Assembly (NCBI GenBank): GCA_001872285.1
Contig: MNXU01000022.1
Location: 1 to 32,950 of the forward strand
Origin: Betaproteobacteria bacterium CG2_30_68_42
Lineage (GTDB): Bacteria; Pseudomonadota; Gammaproteobacteria; Burkholderiales; Rhodocyclaceae
Length of the DNA stretch: 32,950 bases
Direction: 5' to 3'
The notes under the pieces are model-generated. The model did not search any database. It saw only the letters and a list, made by a program, of their open reading frames with translations, and had not been told where the DNA came from. Below are positions 1 to 7,223 of this stretch, piece by piece. The position numbers and the translations under genes were made by a program. The number at the start of each line of letters is the position of its first letter. The stretch's first letter is position 1.

Positions 1-2
1 AC

Positions 3-86
3 ATGATCCGCAAAGCCTATGAAAGCGCAGTGCTGGCCGACCGGCTGGAACTGCTGGAGCGCACCATCAACCCACGAAAGGACTGA
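3..86 (+). CDS. Tiny ORF or 3' end of a truncated upstream gene, unknown function
   Basis: This frame is open from the window edge and ends in TGA at 84-86, giving at least 27 residues (MIRKAYESAVLADRLELLER, then seven more). It may be the C-terminus of a gene that starts outside the window. The next ORF starts 5 nt later and its ribosome binding site (AAAGGA at 77-82) lies inside this tail, so the two are probably co-transcribed. I do not recognise the family. The charged, probably helical tail gives no functional clue. Confidence 0.35.
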   Translation: MIRKAYESAVLADRLELLERTINPRKD

Positions 87-90
87 CGCC

Positions 91-600
91 ATGCAACACC
101 ATGACCGACTGACGAGGGCGTACCGCGGCCTGACTGCCGACCAACTGGCGGCGCTGGCCTTCCACTACATGAGCGGCGCGAACGAGCTGGAATTCAAGCG
201 CTTGGCGGACGCCGTTCCATTGAAGGACTACCGTTGCCCGGACGTGGCCTATCAGGCGCGGCTGGATGGCTTCACGCGATTTTCTGCGTATTGGGCCATC
301 GAGCATTGGCGACTGCGCACCCGCAAGGCGGAAATGCTGGGGGCGGCGCTGGCAGCCATTCGGCGCAATGACGACGAGAAGGCCGACACCCTGCTGGATG
401 CCCATGAACAGGCGGAAGGTTGCTTGCTTGCCCTGGATGCTGCCCTGCTGGCGATCTGCGCGGACAACAGCATCGACCCGGCGGACGTGCGACGGATGGC
501 GGACGCGGAACCCTACAAGCCCATGCGCGAAGCCACGACAGCGGACGGCGAAGTGCAGGCCGCGATGCAATCGGCCTTCGCGCAACTGCTGGCCGTCTGA
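91..600 (+). CDS. Hypothetical protein, probable accessory-element gene
   Basis: This is a 169-residue protein that I do not recognise. The frame is open from 19, but I chose ATG 91 because AAAGGA (77-82) sits 8 nt upstream and the extra N-terminal residues from the earlier start look like non-coding translation. The protein is soluble and alanine- and charge-rich, with no signal peptide or membrane segment. It contains predicted-helical stretches such as AEMLGAALAAIRRNDDEKAD around residues 80-100. It lies 3 nt before another small ORF on the same strand. Together with the upstream tail this looks like a small cassette of accessory genes, of the kind found at the end of an integrative element or prophage, placed next to the core gene gmk. 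That reading is inference from context. Confidence 0.6.
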   Translation: MQHHDRLTRAYRGLTADQLAALAFHYMSGANELEFKRLADAVPLKDYRCPDVAYQARLDGFTRFSAYWAIEHWRLRTRKAEMLGAALAAIRRNDDEKADTLLDAHEQAEGCLLALDAALLAICADNSIDPADVRRMADAEPYKPMREATTADGEVQAAMQSAFAQLLAV

Positions 601-603
601 AAA

Positions 604-789
604 ATGGCCACCCGCCCGAAGTCCGGGGAACTGATCGAGGCGACGACGGAAGAAGTGGCCGCCTGGCTTTCTGCAACGGAAGACCGGGCGGTTTCAATCC
701 ACGAAGTGCGGCACCTCGAGGCGCAAGCCCTGCGGCAGGAATTCACGCGGCGCGGGCTGTTCCCTGCCGACTTGTTGCCCGAGCGGTGA
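604..789 (+). CDS. Small hypothetical protein (61 aa), probable accessory-element gene
   Basis: The ORF starts at ATG 604, 3 nt after the stop of the preceding gene, and encodes 61 residues with no membrane segment. Its N-terminus (MATRPKSGELIEATTEEVAAWL) is followed by a helical charged region and the ending LLPER. I do not recognise a family. The tight spacing argues that it is translated with the 169-residue protein before it, although no clear Shine-Dalgarno sequence precedes its ATG. About 265 nt without a convincing gene separate it from gmk. Confidence 0.5.
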   Translation: MATRPKSGELIEATTEEVAAWLSATEDRAVSIHEVRHLEAQALRQEFTRRGLFPADLLPER

Positions 790-924
790 GGGGCAGAAGG
801 GACGGCAGCGGGGCGATAGAGCCAGTGGCGTAGTCTCTGGCGTGGTTCAGTCTGGCACGGCGGTGCGGGGGTGAGCGTGTGCGGTGGTATTCTTTCGGCC
901 GTGATGCCTACACCCTTGAAAACT

Positions 925-947
925 GTGCACCCAAGAGTGCACCCAAG
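925..947. repeat. Two direct copies of GTGCACCCAAG
   Basis: The 11-mer GTGCACCCAAG occurs at 925-935 and again at 937-947, separated by one base, and each copy contains the palindrome GTGCAC. It lies in the gmk leader between the accessory ORFs and the core gene. It could be a regulator binding site or recombinase arm sites at the edge of an element. Nothing in the window decides between these. A 33-codon ORF (904-1005) runs through it but has no supporting signal. Confidence 0.4.
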
Positions 948-1054
948 CCTCAATCAGAGTAAGCCGGATGCCGCACTGACAGGCGTTGCCCGGCCTACTT
1001 TGTGAGCAGGTCCAATATCGAGTGAGCGGCGCCGGAGCACACCGGAGTTCCGAC

Positions 1055-1666
1055 ATGCCAGGCAACCTGTACATCGTCACCGCGCCCTCCGGAGCAGGCA
1101 AGACCACGCTGGTGGCCGGATTGCTCGCGCGCGATCCGGCGGTGCAACTGTCCGTTTCCTACACCACGCGGCGCCCGCGACCCGCGGAGCGCGAAGGCGT
1201 CGACTACCATTTCGTCAGCCCGCGCGAATTCGAGGCGATGCGCGAGAACGGCGAATTCCTCGAATGGGCACATGTACACGGCAACGACTACGGGACTGCG
1301 CGCAGCGCACTGGAAAAGCAGACCGCCGCCGGCGCAGACGTGATCCTGGAGATCGACTGGCAGGGGGCGCGCCAGATGCGGCGTGCCTTTCCGGGGGCGG
1401 TGGGCGTGTTCATCCTGCCGCCGGCGTTCGAGGAGCTGGAGCGGCGCCTGCGCGCGCGCGGCCAGGACCCGGAGGACGTGATCCGGGGCCGCATCGACAA
1501 CGCCCGCGAGGAGATCAGCCATGTCGCCGAGTTCGACTACGTTATAATCAACCGCGATCTGGAAACGGCCATCGAGGACCTCGCCGCGATCGTGCGTGCA
1601 TCCAGACTGCGCTTCGGCGTGCAGGCGCGCCGCAGCCGAGCACATTTCGCATTCTCCGGGAACTGA
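1055..1666 (+). CDS. gmk: Guanylate kinase
   Basis: This 203-residue enzyme phosphorylates GMP (and dGMP) to the diphosphate with ATP in the cytoplasm. The P-loop APSGAGKTT is at residues 10-18. It is followed by the GMP-binding segment with SYTTRRPR (about 35-42), the GVDYHFVS strand (48-55), the DYGT motif near 78 and the [11 protein letters not shown] strand (96-105). Length matches the family. I chose ATG 1055 rather than the upstream in-frame start at 986 because GGAG precedes it at 1043-1046 and the family begins just before the P-loop. It is followed 2 nt later by rpoZ, the usual proteobacterial order. In many Betaproteobacteria yicC lies upstream; here unrecognised ORFs do. Confidence 0.97.
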   Translation: MPGNLYIVTAPSGAGKTTLVAGLLARDPAVQLSVSYTTRRPRPAEREGVDYHFVSPREFEAMRENGEFLEWAHVHGNDYGTARSALEKQTAAGADVILEIDWQGARQMRRAFPGAVGVFILPPAFEELERRLRARGQDPEDVIRGRIDNAREEISHVAEFDYVIINRDLETAIEDLAAIVRASRLRFGVQARRSRAHFAFSGN

Positions 1667-1668
1667 AC

Positions 1669-1875
1669 ATGGCTCGAATCACCGTGGATGACTGCCTCAG
1701 GAAGATCGGCAACCGTTTCCAGCTCACCCTGGCCGCCGCCTATCGCGCGCGCCAGCTCTCCGCGGGCGGCACGCCGCTGGTCGAAGCCGGGAACGACAAG
1801 CCGACCGTGATCGCCCTGCGGGAAATCGAGCTGGGCAAGGTCGGCCTGGAGGTGCTCAACCGGGGCCAGGCCTGA
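1669..1875 (+). CDS. rpoZ: DNA-directed RNA polymerase omega subunit
   Basis: This 68-residue protein helps assemble RNA polymerase by chaperoning the beta-prime subunit and takes part in ppGpp binding in Proteobacteria. The N-terminus [20 protein letters not shown], the RARQL segment and the [17 protein letters not shown] block are the conserved omega core. It is short compared with E. coli omega (91 aa) because it lacks the variable C-terminal tail, which is normal for Betaproteobacteria. It starts 2 nt after the gmk stop, so it is probably translated from the same mRNA. Its placement just before spoT couples the ppGpp target subunit with the ppGpp enzyme. Confidence 0.97.
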   Translation: MARITVDDCLRKIGNRFQLTLAAAYRARQLSAGGTPLVEAGNDKPTVIALREIELGKVGLEVLNRGQA

Positions 1876-1984
1876 GGGCCGCGGGGCCGTCGCCCATGAC
1901 GGATCCGGTTCGCCCCGCTCCAGCCGGCCGCCGGCCGCGGCACGCTCTACGCCAGTGGTTGCCGGCGCCGGCCTCCGGCGTCTG

Positions 1985-4135
1985 ATGGAACCTGCGCCTG
2001 CTCCCCCTGAACCTGCAGCCGCGCCGGCCGCCGACGCCGCCTATGAGCCCGTCAGGAAGGCCCTGGCCACCTACCTGAGCCCGGACGACCTGGAACAGAT
2101 CGACACGGCATACCGCTTCGCTGCGGCTGCCCACGCGGGGCAGTTGCGCATGAGCGGCGAAGCCTACGTCACCCACCCGGTGGCGGTGACGGGCATCCTG
2201 GCAAGCTGGCATCTCGATCCCCAGGCCCTCGTCGCTGCCCTGCTGCACGACGTGACGGAAGACACGCCGGTCGGCATGGAGGAGATCGGCACGCGCTTCG
2301 GAGCCGTCGCCGCGGAACTCGTCGACGGGGTCTCGAAGCTCGACCGGATCGAGTTCCAGTCGCAGGAAGATGCCCAGGCCGAGAACTTCCGCAAGATGCT
2401 GATGGCGATGTCGCGCGATGTGCGCGTCATCCTGATCAAGCTCGCCGACCGCCTCCACAACATGCGCACGCTGGATGCGGTGCCCTCCGAGCAGCGCCGG
2501 CGCATCGCACGCGAGACGCTCGACATCTACGCGCCGATCGCCAATCGCCTGGGGTTGAACGGCGTCTATCGCGAGCTCCAGGATCTCGCCTTCCGCCACC
2601 TCTATCCCCTGCGCTACCGGGTGCTCGCGAAGGCGGTCCAGGCCGCGCGCGGAAACCGGCGCGAGCTGGTGGGGAAGATCCTGGAGGCGATCAAGCGCCG
2701 GCTCTCCGAGCTGGCAATCGAGGCCGAAGTGCAGGGCCGCGAGAAGCATCTGTACAGCATCTACCGCAAGATGCGCGAGAAGTCGCTGTCCTTCTCGCAG
2801 GTGCTCGACATCTACGGCTTTCGCGTCATCGTCAGGGACGCGAGTTCATGCTACCTCACCCTCGGCGCCCTGCATCAGCTCTTTCGACCGGTGCCGGGAA
2901 AATTCAAGGACTACATCGCGATCCCCAAGGCCAACGGTTACCGGGCCGTGCACACGACGCTGATCGGCCCTTACGGAACGCCGGTGGAAATCCAGATCCG
3001 CACGCGCGAGATGCACCAGGTCGCGGAGACCGGAGTCGCCTCGCACTGGCTGTACAAGGACTCCGGGAAATCGCTCAGCGAGCTGCAGCAGATGACGCAC
3101 AAGTGGTTGCAGTCCCTGCTCGACTTGCAGTCGGCCTCGGGCGATCCCCACGAGTTCCTCGACAACGTCAAGATCGACCTGTACCCCGACGAGGTCTATG
3201 TGTTCACGCCCAAGGGCAGGATTCTCGCCCTGCCGCGCGGGGCGACCGCGGTCGATTTCGCCTACGCGGTACACACCGACGTCGGAAACCGCTGCATCGC
3301 CTGCCGCATCAACCGGGAGCTGATGCCGTTGCGCACCGAACTGCGCAACGGGGAGCAGATCGAGATCATCACCGCCGCCCATGCCAACCCCAACCCGGCC
3401 TGGCTGTCCTATGTCAAGACCGGCAAGGCGCGCTCGGAGATCCGCCATTACCTCAAGACCATGCAGTACGCCGAATCGGCAGCGCTCGGGGAGCGGCTGC
3501 TCAACCGGGCGCTGCAGGCGCTCGGGGTGAATGCAGGCGTGATCGAGCCCGCCGCCTGGGATCGGCTGATGCGCCAGGGCGCGGCCAAGTCCCGGCAGGA
3601 GGTCTATACGGACATCGGCCTGGGCAAACGGCTGGCCGCGGTGGTCGCCCGCCGGCTGGTGACGCGCGAGGACGAGCCGCGCACGCTGGCGCCGGTCGTC
3701 ATCCGCGGCTCGGAGGGCATGGCCGTCCAGTTCGCGACCTGCTGCTGGCCGATTCCCGGCGACGCCATCGTCGGCTCGATCAAGAAGGGACAGGGTCTCA
3801 TCGTGCATCTCGCCGACTGCGGGGCGATCCGCAAGTCGCGCGCGGCGAAGCCCGAAAACTGGATCGACGTCGAATGGGAACCCGAGCCGGGAAGGCTGTT
3901 CGACGCGCAGATCAGGGTCGAGGCGGAAAACCATCGCGGAGTGCTGGCCAGGGTGGCGGCGGAAATCGCCGCCGCCGGATCCAACATCCAGAACGTCGGC
4001 ATGGACGCGGAACGCGGCGCCTACAGCAGCCTGTATTTCACGCTCCAGGTGAGCGGCCGTGTGCACCTGGCGCGCATCCTGCGCCGGATCCGGCGCCTGC
4101 CCGAGGTGAGCCGGATCGGCAGGACCCGGGAGTGA
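1985..4135 (+). CDS. spoT: Bifunctional (p)ppGpp synthetase/hydrolase, SpoT/Rel family
   Basis: This 716-residue protein makes and degrades the alarmone (p)ppGpp. The HD hydrolase domain is intact: H64 (YVTHP), H88-D89 and E92-D93 of the HDVTED motif. The synthetase domain carries DIYGFR (D275), the KFKDYIAIPKANGY loop (306-319; the basic KxKD form goes with bifunctional enzymes, not the acidic ExDD of RelA) and E335 in VEIQIRT. A TGS domain (about 400-465) follows, with LYPDEVYVFTPKG and VDFAYAVHTDVG. A conserved-cysteine region with CCWPIPGD and a C-terminal ACT domain (about 640-710) complete it. I chose ATG 1985; GTG 1955 adds ten residues. Neither start has a strong ribosome binding site, and the N-terminal 20 residues are a low-complexity Ala/Pro stretch. 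It probably belongs to the gmk-rpoZ transcript. Confidence 0.95.
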   Translation: MEPAPAPPEPAAAPAADAAYEPVRKALATYLSPDDLEQIDTAYRFAAAAHAGQLRMSGEAYVTHPVAVTGILASWHLDPQALVAALLHDVTEDTPVGMEEIGTRFGAVAAELVDGVSKLDRIEFQSQEDAQAENFRKMLMAMSRDVRVILIKLADRLHNMRTLDAVPSEQRRRIARETLDIYAPIANRLGLNGVYRELQDLAFRHLYPLRYRVLAKAVQAARGNRRELVGKILEAIKRRLSELAIEAEVQGREKHLYSIYRKMREKSLSFSQVLDIYGFRVIVRDASSCYLTLGALHQLFRPVPGKFKDYIAIPKANGYRAVHTTLIGPYGTPVEIQIRTREMHQVAETGVASHWLYKDSGKSLSELQQMTHKWLQSLLDLQSASGDPHEFLDNVKIDLYPDEVYVFTPKGRILALPRGATAVDFAYAVHTDVGNRCIACRINRELMPLRTELRNGEQIEIITAAHANPNPAWLSYVKTGKARSEIRHYLKTMQYAESAALGERLLNRALQALGVNAGVIEPAAWDRLMRQGAAKSRQEVYTDIGLGKRLAAVVARRLVTREDEPRTLAPVVIRGSEGMAVQFATCCWPIPGDAIVGSIKKGQGLIVHLADCGAIRKSRAAKPENWIDVEWEPEPGRLFDAQIRVEAENHRGVLARVAAEIAAAGSNIQNVGMDAERGAYSSLYFTLQVSGRVHLARILRRIRRLPEVSRIGRTRE

Positions 4136-4193
4136 ACGGCGCCGCGGCAGGCTACGGGGTAGAATGCGCCCCCGGTGACGAAGAGGTGCCGCA

Positions 4194-4373
4194 ATGTACG
4201 AATCGGAGCACACCAGGTTCATTCGCGACTTCCTTCAGGCCCACCCCGAAGAACTGGAGGTGCGCCGCGAGGGCCGCGCGCTGTGGTGGGACCGGCCCGA
4301 GGATGCCGAGACCCGGCGCCGCCACCGCGAGTCCGGCGTTCCGCAGAAGCCCTACTACTATCAGTCCGAGTAG
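4194..4373 (+). CDS. DUF3460 family small protein
   Basis: This 59-residue soluble protein begins MYESEHTRFIRDFL and contains the REGRALWWDRP block and the ending VPQKPYYYQSE. These are the features I associate with DUF3460, a small betaproteobacterial family of unknown function. ATG 4194 is preceded by a good ribosome binding site (AAGAGG at 4181-4186). It sits between spoT and ccmA. Beyond the TAG stop the same frame stays open for 30 more codons and closes with a TGA that shares one base with the ccmA ATG, so an amber mutation in a longer gene is possible (see findings). No biochemical role is known to me. Confidence 0.85.
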   Translation: MYESEHTRFIRDFLQAHPEELEVRREGRALWWDRPEDAETRRRHRESGVPQKPYYYQSE

Positions 4374-4465
4374 CTTGCGGCCGAGGGCGAGGCGCTGCGA
4401 TTGCGCGTGCCGGTGCGCGCTGAAGCGCCGCGGATGATGCGCGGTTTTCGCTCGAAAAAGCGCTG

Positions 4466-5086
4466 ATGTTCGAAGCCGACCAGCTCGCCTGCGTGCGCGG
4501 CGACCGACCGCTTTTCGAGAGCGTGAGCTTCCGAATGGAGGCAGGCGCCGCGCTTCAGGTCGCAGGCGTCAACGGCTCGGGCAAGACCAGCCTGCTACGC
4601 ATCCTTTGCGGATTGTCGAGTCCGGCGGACGGCGAGATCCGCTGGAAGGGCACCAGTACGCGCTCGCTGCGCGAGGAGTTCTTCAGCGATCTCCTCTATC
4701 TCGGACATGCACCGGCGGTCAAGGACGATCTCACGCCGGTCGAGAACCTGATGACTTCCGCGGCACTGGCCGGGATCGATGCCGACGAGGCCGACGCGCG
4801 CCAGGCGCTCGAGCGCATCGGGCTGGCCGGATGCGAAGACCTGCCGACCAAGGTGCTCTCCCAGGGCCAGCGGCGGCGGGCAGCGCTGGCCCGGCTCCTG
4901 CTGAGCGAGCGCATTCCGCTGTGGGTGCTCGACGAGCCCTTCACCGCCCTCGACGCCGCCGCCGTCGAGCAGCTCCGGGGCACGATGGAAGGCCACCTGC
5001 AGCGCGGCGGACTGCTGGTGTTTACGACCCACCAGGACGTGCCGATCCGCGCCGGGCAGTTCAGCCGGCTGGAGCTCGCGCGATGA
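4466..5086 (+). CDS. ccmA: Heme exporter ATP-binding subunit CcmA
   Basis: This 206-residue cytoplasmic ATPase belongs to the CcmABCD complex, which releases heme-loaded CcmE for cytochrome c maturation. The ABC motifs are all present: Walker A GVNGSGKTS (34-42), signature LSQGQRRR (131-138), Walker B PLWVLDEP with catalytic E157, D-loop ALD and H-loop H189 (FTTHQ). Size matches the family. Its ATG overlaps the stop of an in-frame extension of the DUF3460 ORF (TGATG), and its own stop overlaps the ccmB start (ATGA at 5083-5086), so translation of A and B is coupled. It opens a complete nine-gene System I operon. Confidence 0.96.
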   Translation: MFEADQLACVRGDRPLFESVSFRMEAGAALQVAGVNGSGKTSLLRILCGLSSPADGEIRWKGTSTRSLREEFFSDLLYLGHAPAVKDDLTPVENLMTSAALAGIDADEADARQALERIGLAGCEDLPTKVLSQGQRRRAALARLLLSERIPLWVLDEPFTALDAAAVEQLRGTMEGHLQRGGLLVFTTHQDVPIRAGQFSRLELAR

Positions 5087-5751
5087 TCGCGATCTTCCGC
5101 TGCGTGCTCCGGCGCGACCTCGTCCTCGCGTTCCGCCGCCGCTCCGACGTGCTCACCACCCTGTTCTTCTTCGTCATCGTCGTGAGCCTGTTCCCCCTCG
5201 GCGTCGGACCGGAGCCGGAACTGCTGCGCACGATGGCGCCGGGCATCCTCTGGGTGGCCGCGCTGCTCGCCTCGATGCTTTCGCTCGGTCGTCTGTTCTC
5301 GCTCGACTATCTGGACGGCACCCTCGAGCAGATGCTGCTCGCGCCCGAGCCGCTGCCGGTGATCGTGCTGGCCAAGGCCGCCGCGCACTGGCTGGTGTCC
5401 GGCCTGCCGCTGGTGCTGATGTCGCCGGTGCTCGCGATCCAGTTTGACTTGACGCAAACTCTCATCGAAATTCTGGTGTTATCTTTGCTCTTAGGTACGC
5501 CGGTGCTCAGCCTGATCGGCGCCATTGGCGCATCGCTCACGCTGGGCCTGCGCGGCGGCGGCGTGCTGGTGTCGCTGCTGGTGCTGCCCCTGTATGTCCC
5601 GGTGCTGATCTTCGGCGCGGGAGCGGTCGGGGCCGAATCTTCCGGGCTGGGCGCGCAGTCGCATCTGCTGTTGCTGGCGGCGATGCTGGTCTTCGCCGCG
5701 GTAGCCTCGCCCTGGGCGGTGGCGGCCGGATTGCGGATCTCGGTGGAATGA
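5083..5751 (+). CDS. ccmB: Heme exporter membrane subunit CcmB
   Basis: This 222-residue inner-membrane protein has about six hydrophobic segments and partners CcmA in the ABC module of the CcmABCD complex. The N-terminal LRRDLVLAFRRRSDVLTTLFFF and the central SLDYLDGTLEQMLLAP loop are typical of CcmB. The start is fixed by the 4-nt overlap with ccmA. A patch at about 5443-5496 uses codons unusual for this GC-rich window (TTA, TCT, TTG, ATT), while the protein stays in frame and family-like there. ccmC follows after 25 nt. Confidence 0.95.
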   Translation: MIAIFRCVLRRDLVLAFRRRSDVLTTLFFFVIVVSLFPLGVGPEPELLRTMAPGILWVAALLASMLSLGRLFSLDYLDGTLEQMLLAPEPLPVIVLAKAAAHWLVSGLPLVLMSPVLAIQFDLTQTLIEILVLSLLLGTPVLSLIGAIGASLTLGLRGGGVLVSLLVLPLYVPVLIFGAGAVGAESSGLGAQSHLLLLAAMLVFAAVASPWAVAAGLRISVE

Positions 5752-5776
5752 GCAGGGTCAGAACGTTGCACGGCGC

Positions 5777-6514
5777 ATGATCAACTGGTTCAAGTATTCG
5801 TCGCCCCAGACCTTCTTTCCGCTCGCCGGGGAGATGGTGCCGTGGTTCTTCGCCCTGGCGGTCGCCTTTGGTGCCGCGGGGCTTTACATCGGCTTCTTCG
5901 TGGCGCCCACCGATGCCCAGCAGGGCGAGGCCTACCGCATCATCTTCATCCACGTGGCGGCGGCCTGGATGAGCATGTTCCTGTATCTGGTCATGGCGTT
6001 CTGGGCAGGCGTGGGACTGGTGTTCAACACCCGCCTGTCGGCCATGGTGGCGCAGGCGCTGGCGCCGACCGGGGCGCTGATGACCTTCATCGCGTTGTGG
6101 ACGGGTGCGCTCTGGGGCAAGCCGACCTGGGGAACCTGGTGGGTGTGGGACGCCCGGCTGACCTCGGAGCTGATCCTGCTGTTCCTGTATCTCGGGTTCA
6201 TCGCGCTGCAGGCGGCGATCGACGAGCCGCGCCGGGCCGACAAGGCGGGGGCGGTGCTGGCGCTCGTGGGCGCGGTGAATGTGCCGATCATCTACTTCTC
6301 GGTCAAGTGGTGGAACACCCTCCACCAGGGCGCATCGGTGAGCCTGATGGCGGCGCCGACGATGGCGAAGACCATGCTGTGGGGCATGCTCATGATGGCA
6401 CTCGCGTTCTGGATGTATGCGCTCGGGGCGGTGCTGGTGCGGGTGCGCTCGATCCTGCTGGAGCGCGAACGGCACACCGACTGGGTCGCCAGCTACCTGG
6501 GGCGGCTGCGATGA
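5777..6514 (+). CDS. ccmC: Heme delivery protein CcmC
   Basis: This 245-residue six-TM heme handling protein passes heme to CcmE at the periplasmic face of the inner membrane. The tryptophan-rich WWD motif is at about 118-128 (WGTWWVWDARL). The two expected axial heme histidines are present: H59 (FIHVAAAW) and H183 (TLHQGAS), close to the E. coli positions 60 and 184. Length matches the family. The stop overlaps ccmD by 4 nt. It belongs to the CcmABCD holo-CcmE release complex. Confidence 0.97.
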   Translation: MINWFKYSSPQTFFPLAGEMVPWFFALAVAFGAAGLYIGFFVAPTDAQQGEAYRIIFIHVAAAWMSMFLYLVMAFWAGVGLVFNTRLSAMVAQALAPTGALMTFIALWTGALWGKPTWGTWWVWDARLTSELILLFLYLGFIALQAAIDEPRRADKAGAVLALVGAVNVPIIYFSVKWWNTLHQGASVSLMAAPTMAKTMLWGMLMMALAFWMYALGAVLVRVRSILLERERHTDWVASYLGRLR

Positions 6515-6714
6515 ACTGGAACAGTTGGTCGGATTTCTGGTCAATGGGCGGGTACGCGCTCTACGTGTGGGGATCCTACGCGGTGACCGCCCTGGTATTC
6601 GCACTGGAAGCGGGCGCGCTGGCGAAGCGCCGCAAGGACACGCTGGAGCGCCTGCTACGGCTGAGGCAAAGCGGCATCGATGGCACGGAGCGACGAGATG
6701 AAACCGAGACATAA
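6511..6714 (+). CDS. ccmD: Heme exporter small subunit CcmD
   Basis: This 67-residue protein has one hydrophobic segment (about residues 14-36, from [20 protein letters not shown]) followed by a basic cytoplasmic tail beginning [11 protein letters not shown]. This is the CcmD layout; CcmD stabilises the CcmABC-CcmE complex. The start overlaps the ccmC stop (ATGA at 6511-6514). The 3' end overlaps the beginning of ccmE by 17 nt, a little more than the usual overlap in this operon. Assignment rests on topology and position, because CcmD sequences are poorly conserved. Confidence 0.9.
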   Translation: MNWNSWSDFWSMGGYALYVWGSYAVTALVFALEAGALAKRRKDTLERLLRLRQSGIDGTERRDETET

Positions 6715-7144
6715 GCGTTTTGCGTTAATCGCGGCGGGACTGGGAGGGCTGGCGGTGGCCGCCACCCTCGTGCTCGGCGCATTCCAGAAGAACCTGGTGT
6801 TCTTCTTCACCCCGACCCAGATCGCCAACCACGAGGCACCGCAGGGGCGCTCGTTCCGTGTCGGCGGCCTGGTGGAGGCCGGCAGCGTCAAGCGCCAGGA
6901 GGACGGCGTGACGGTGCAGTTCGTCGTGACCGACACCGCCAGGAGCATCCCGGTGCGCTTCAAGGGCGTGCTCCCCGACCTGTTCCGCGAGGGCAAGGGC
7001 GTCGTCACGCAGGGCAAGCTGGGCCCCGACGGAGTGTTCCATGCCGACGAAGTGCTCGCCAAGCATGACGAGAACTACATGCCGCCCGAAGCCAAGCACG
7101 CCGTCGAGCAGGCACACAACGCGTCCAGGACCCTGAAGCAGTGA
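6698..7144 (+). CDS. ccmE: Periplasmic heme chaperone CcmE
   Basis: This 148-residue protein is membrane-anchored at the N-terminus (hydrophobic residues 8-28) and has a periplasmic OB-fold domain. It binds heme covalently through a conserved histidine and carries it to the CcmF/H ligase. The heme motif is present as H123-D-E-N-Y127 in [13 protein letters not shown] chose ATG 6698 ([12 protein letters not shown], the typical CcmE start, with GGAG at 6687-6690) over the in-frame ATG at 6680. It overlaps the end of ccmD. A 79-nt gap separates it from ccmF. Confidence 0.97.
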   Translation: MKPRHKRFALIAAGLGGLAVAATLVLGAFQKNLVFFFTPTQIANHEAPQGRSFRVGGLVEAGSVKRQEDGVTVQFVVTDTARSIPVRFKGVLPDLFREGKGVVTQGKLGPDGVFHADEVLAKHDENYMPPEAKHAVEQAHNASRTLKQ

Positions 7145-7223
7145 GCATGCCGCTCGGCGGCGCGTTGCAGGGCGGCGAAGGCCGCCTCCTTCTTTCCAAA
7201 TCCGTTCCCGGACACACTCGCCC

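Noticed and set aside
1543-1548. TATAAT inside gmk as a promoter for rpoZ-spoT
   Set aside because: It encodes the conserved VIIN segment of guanylate kinase and has no -35 partner at the right distance.
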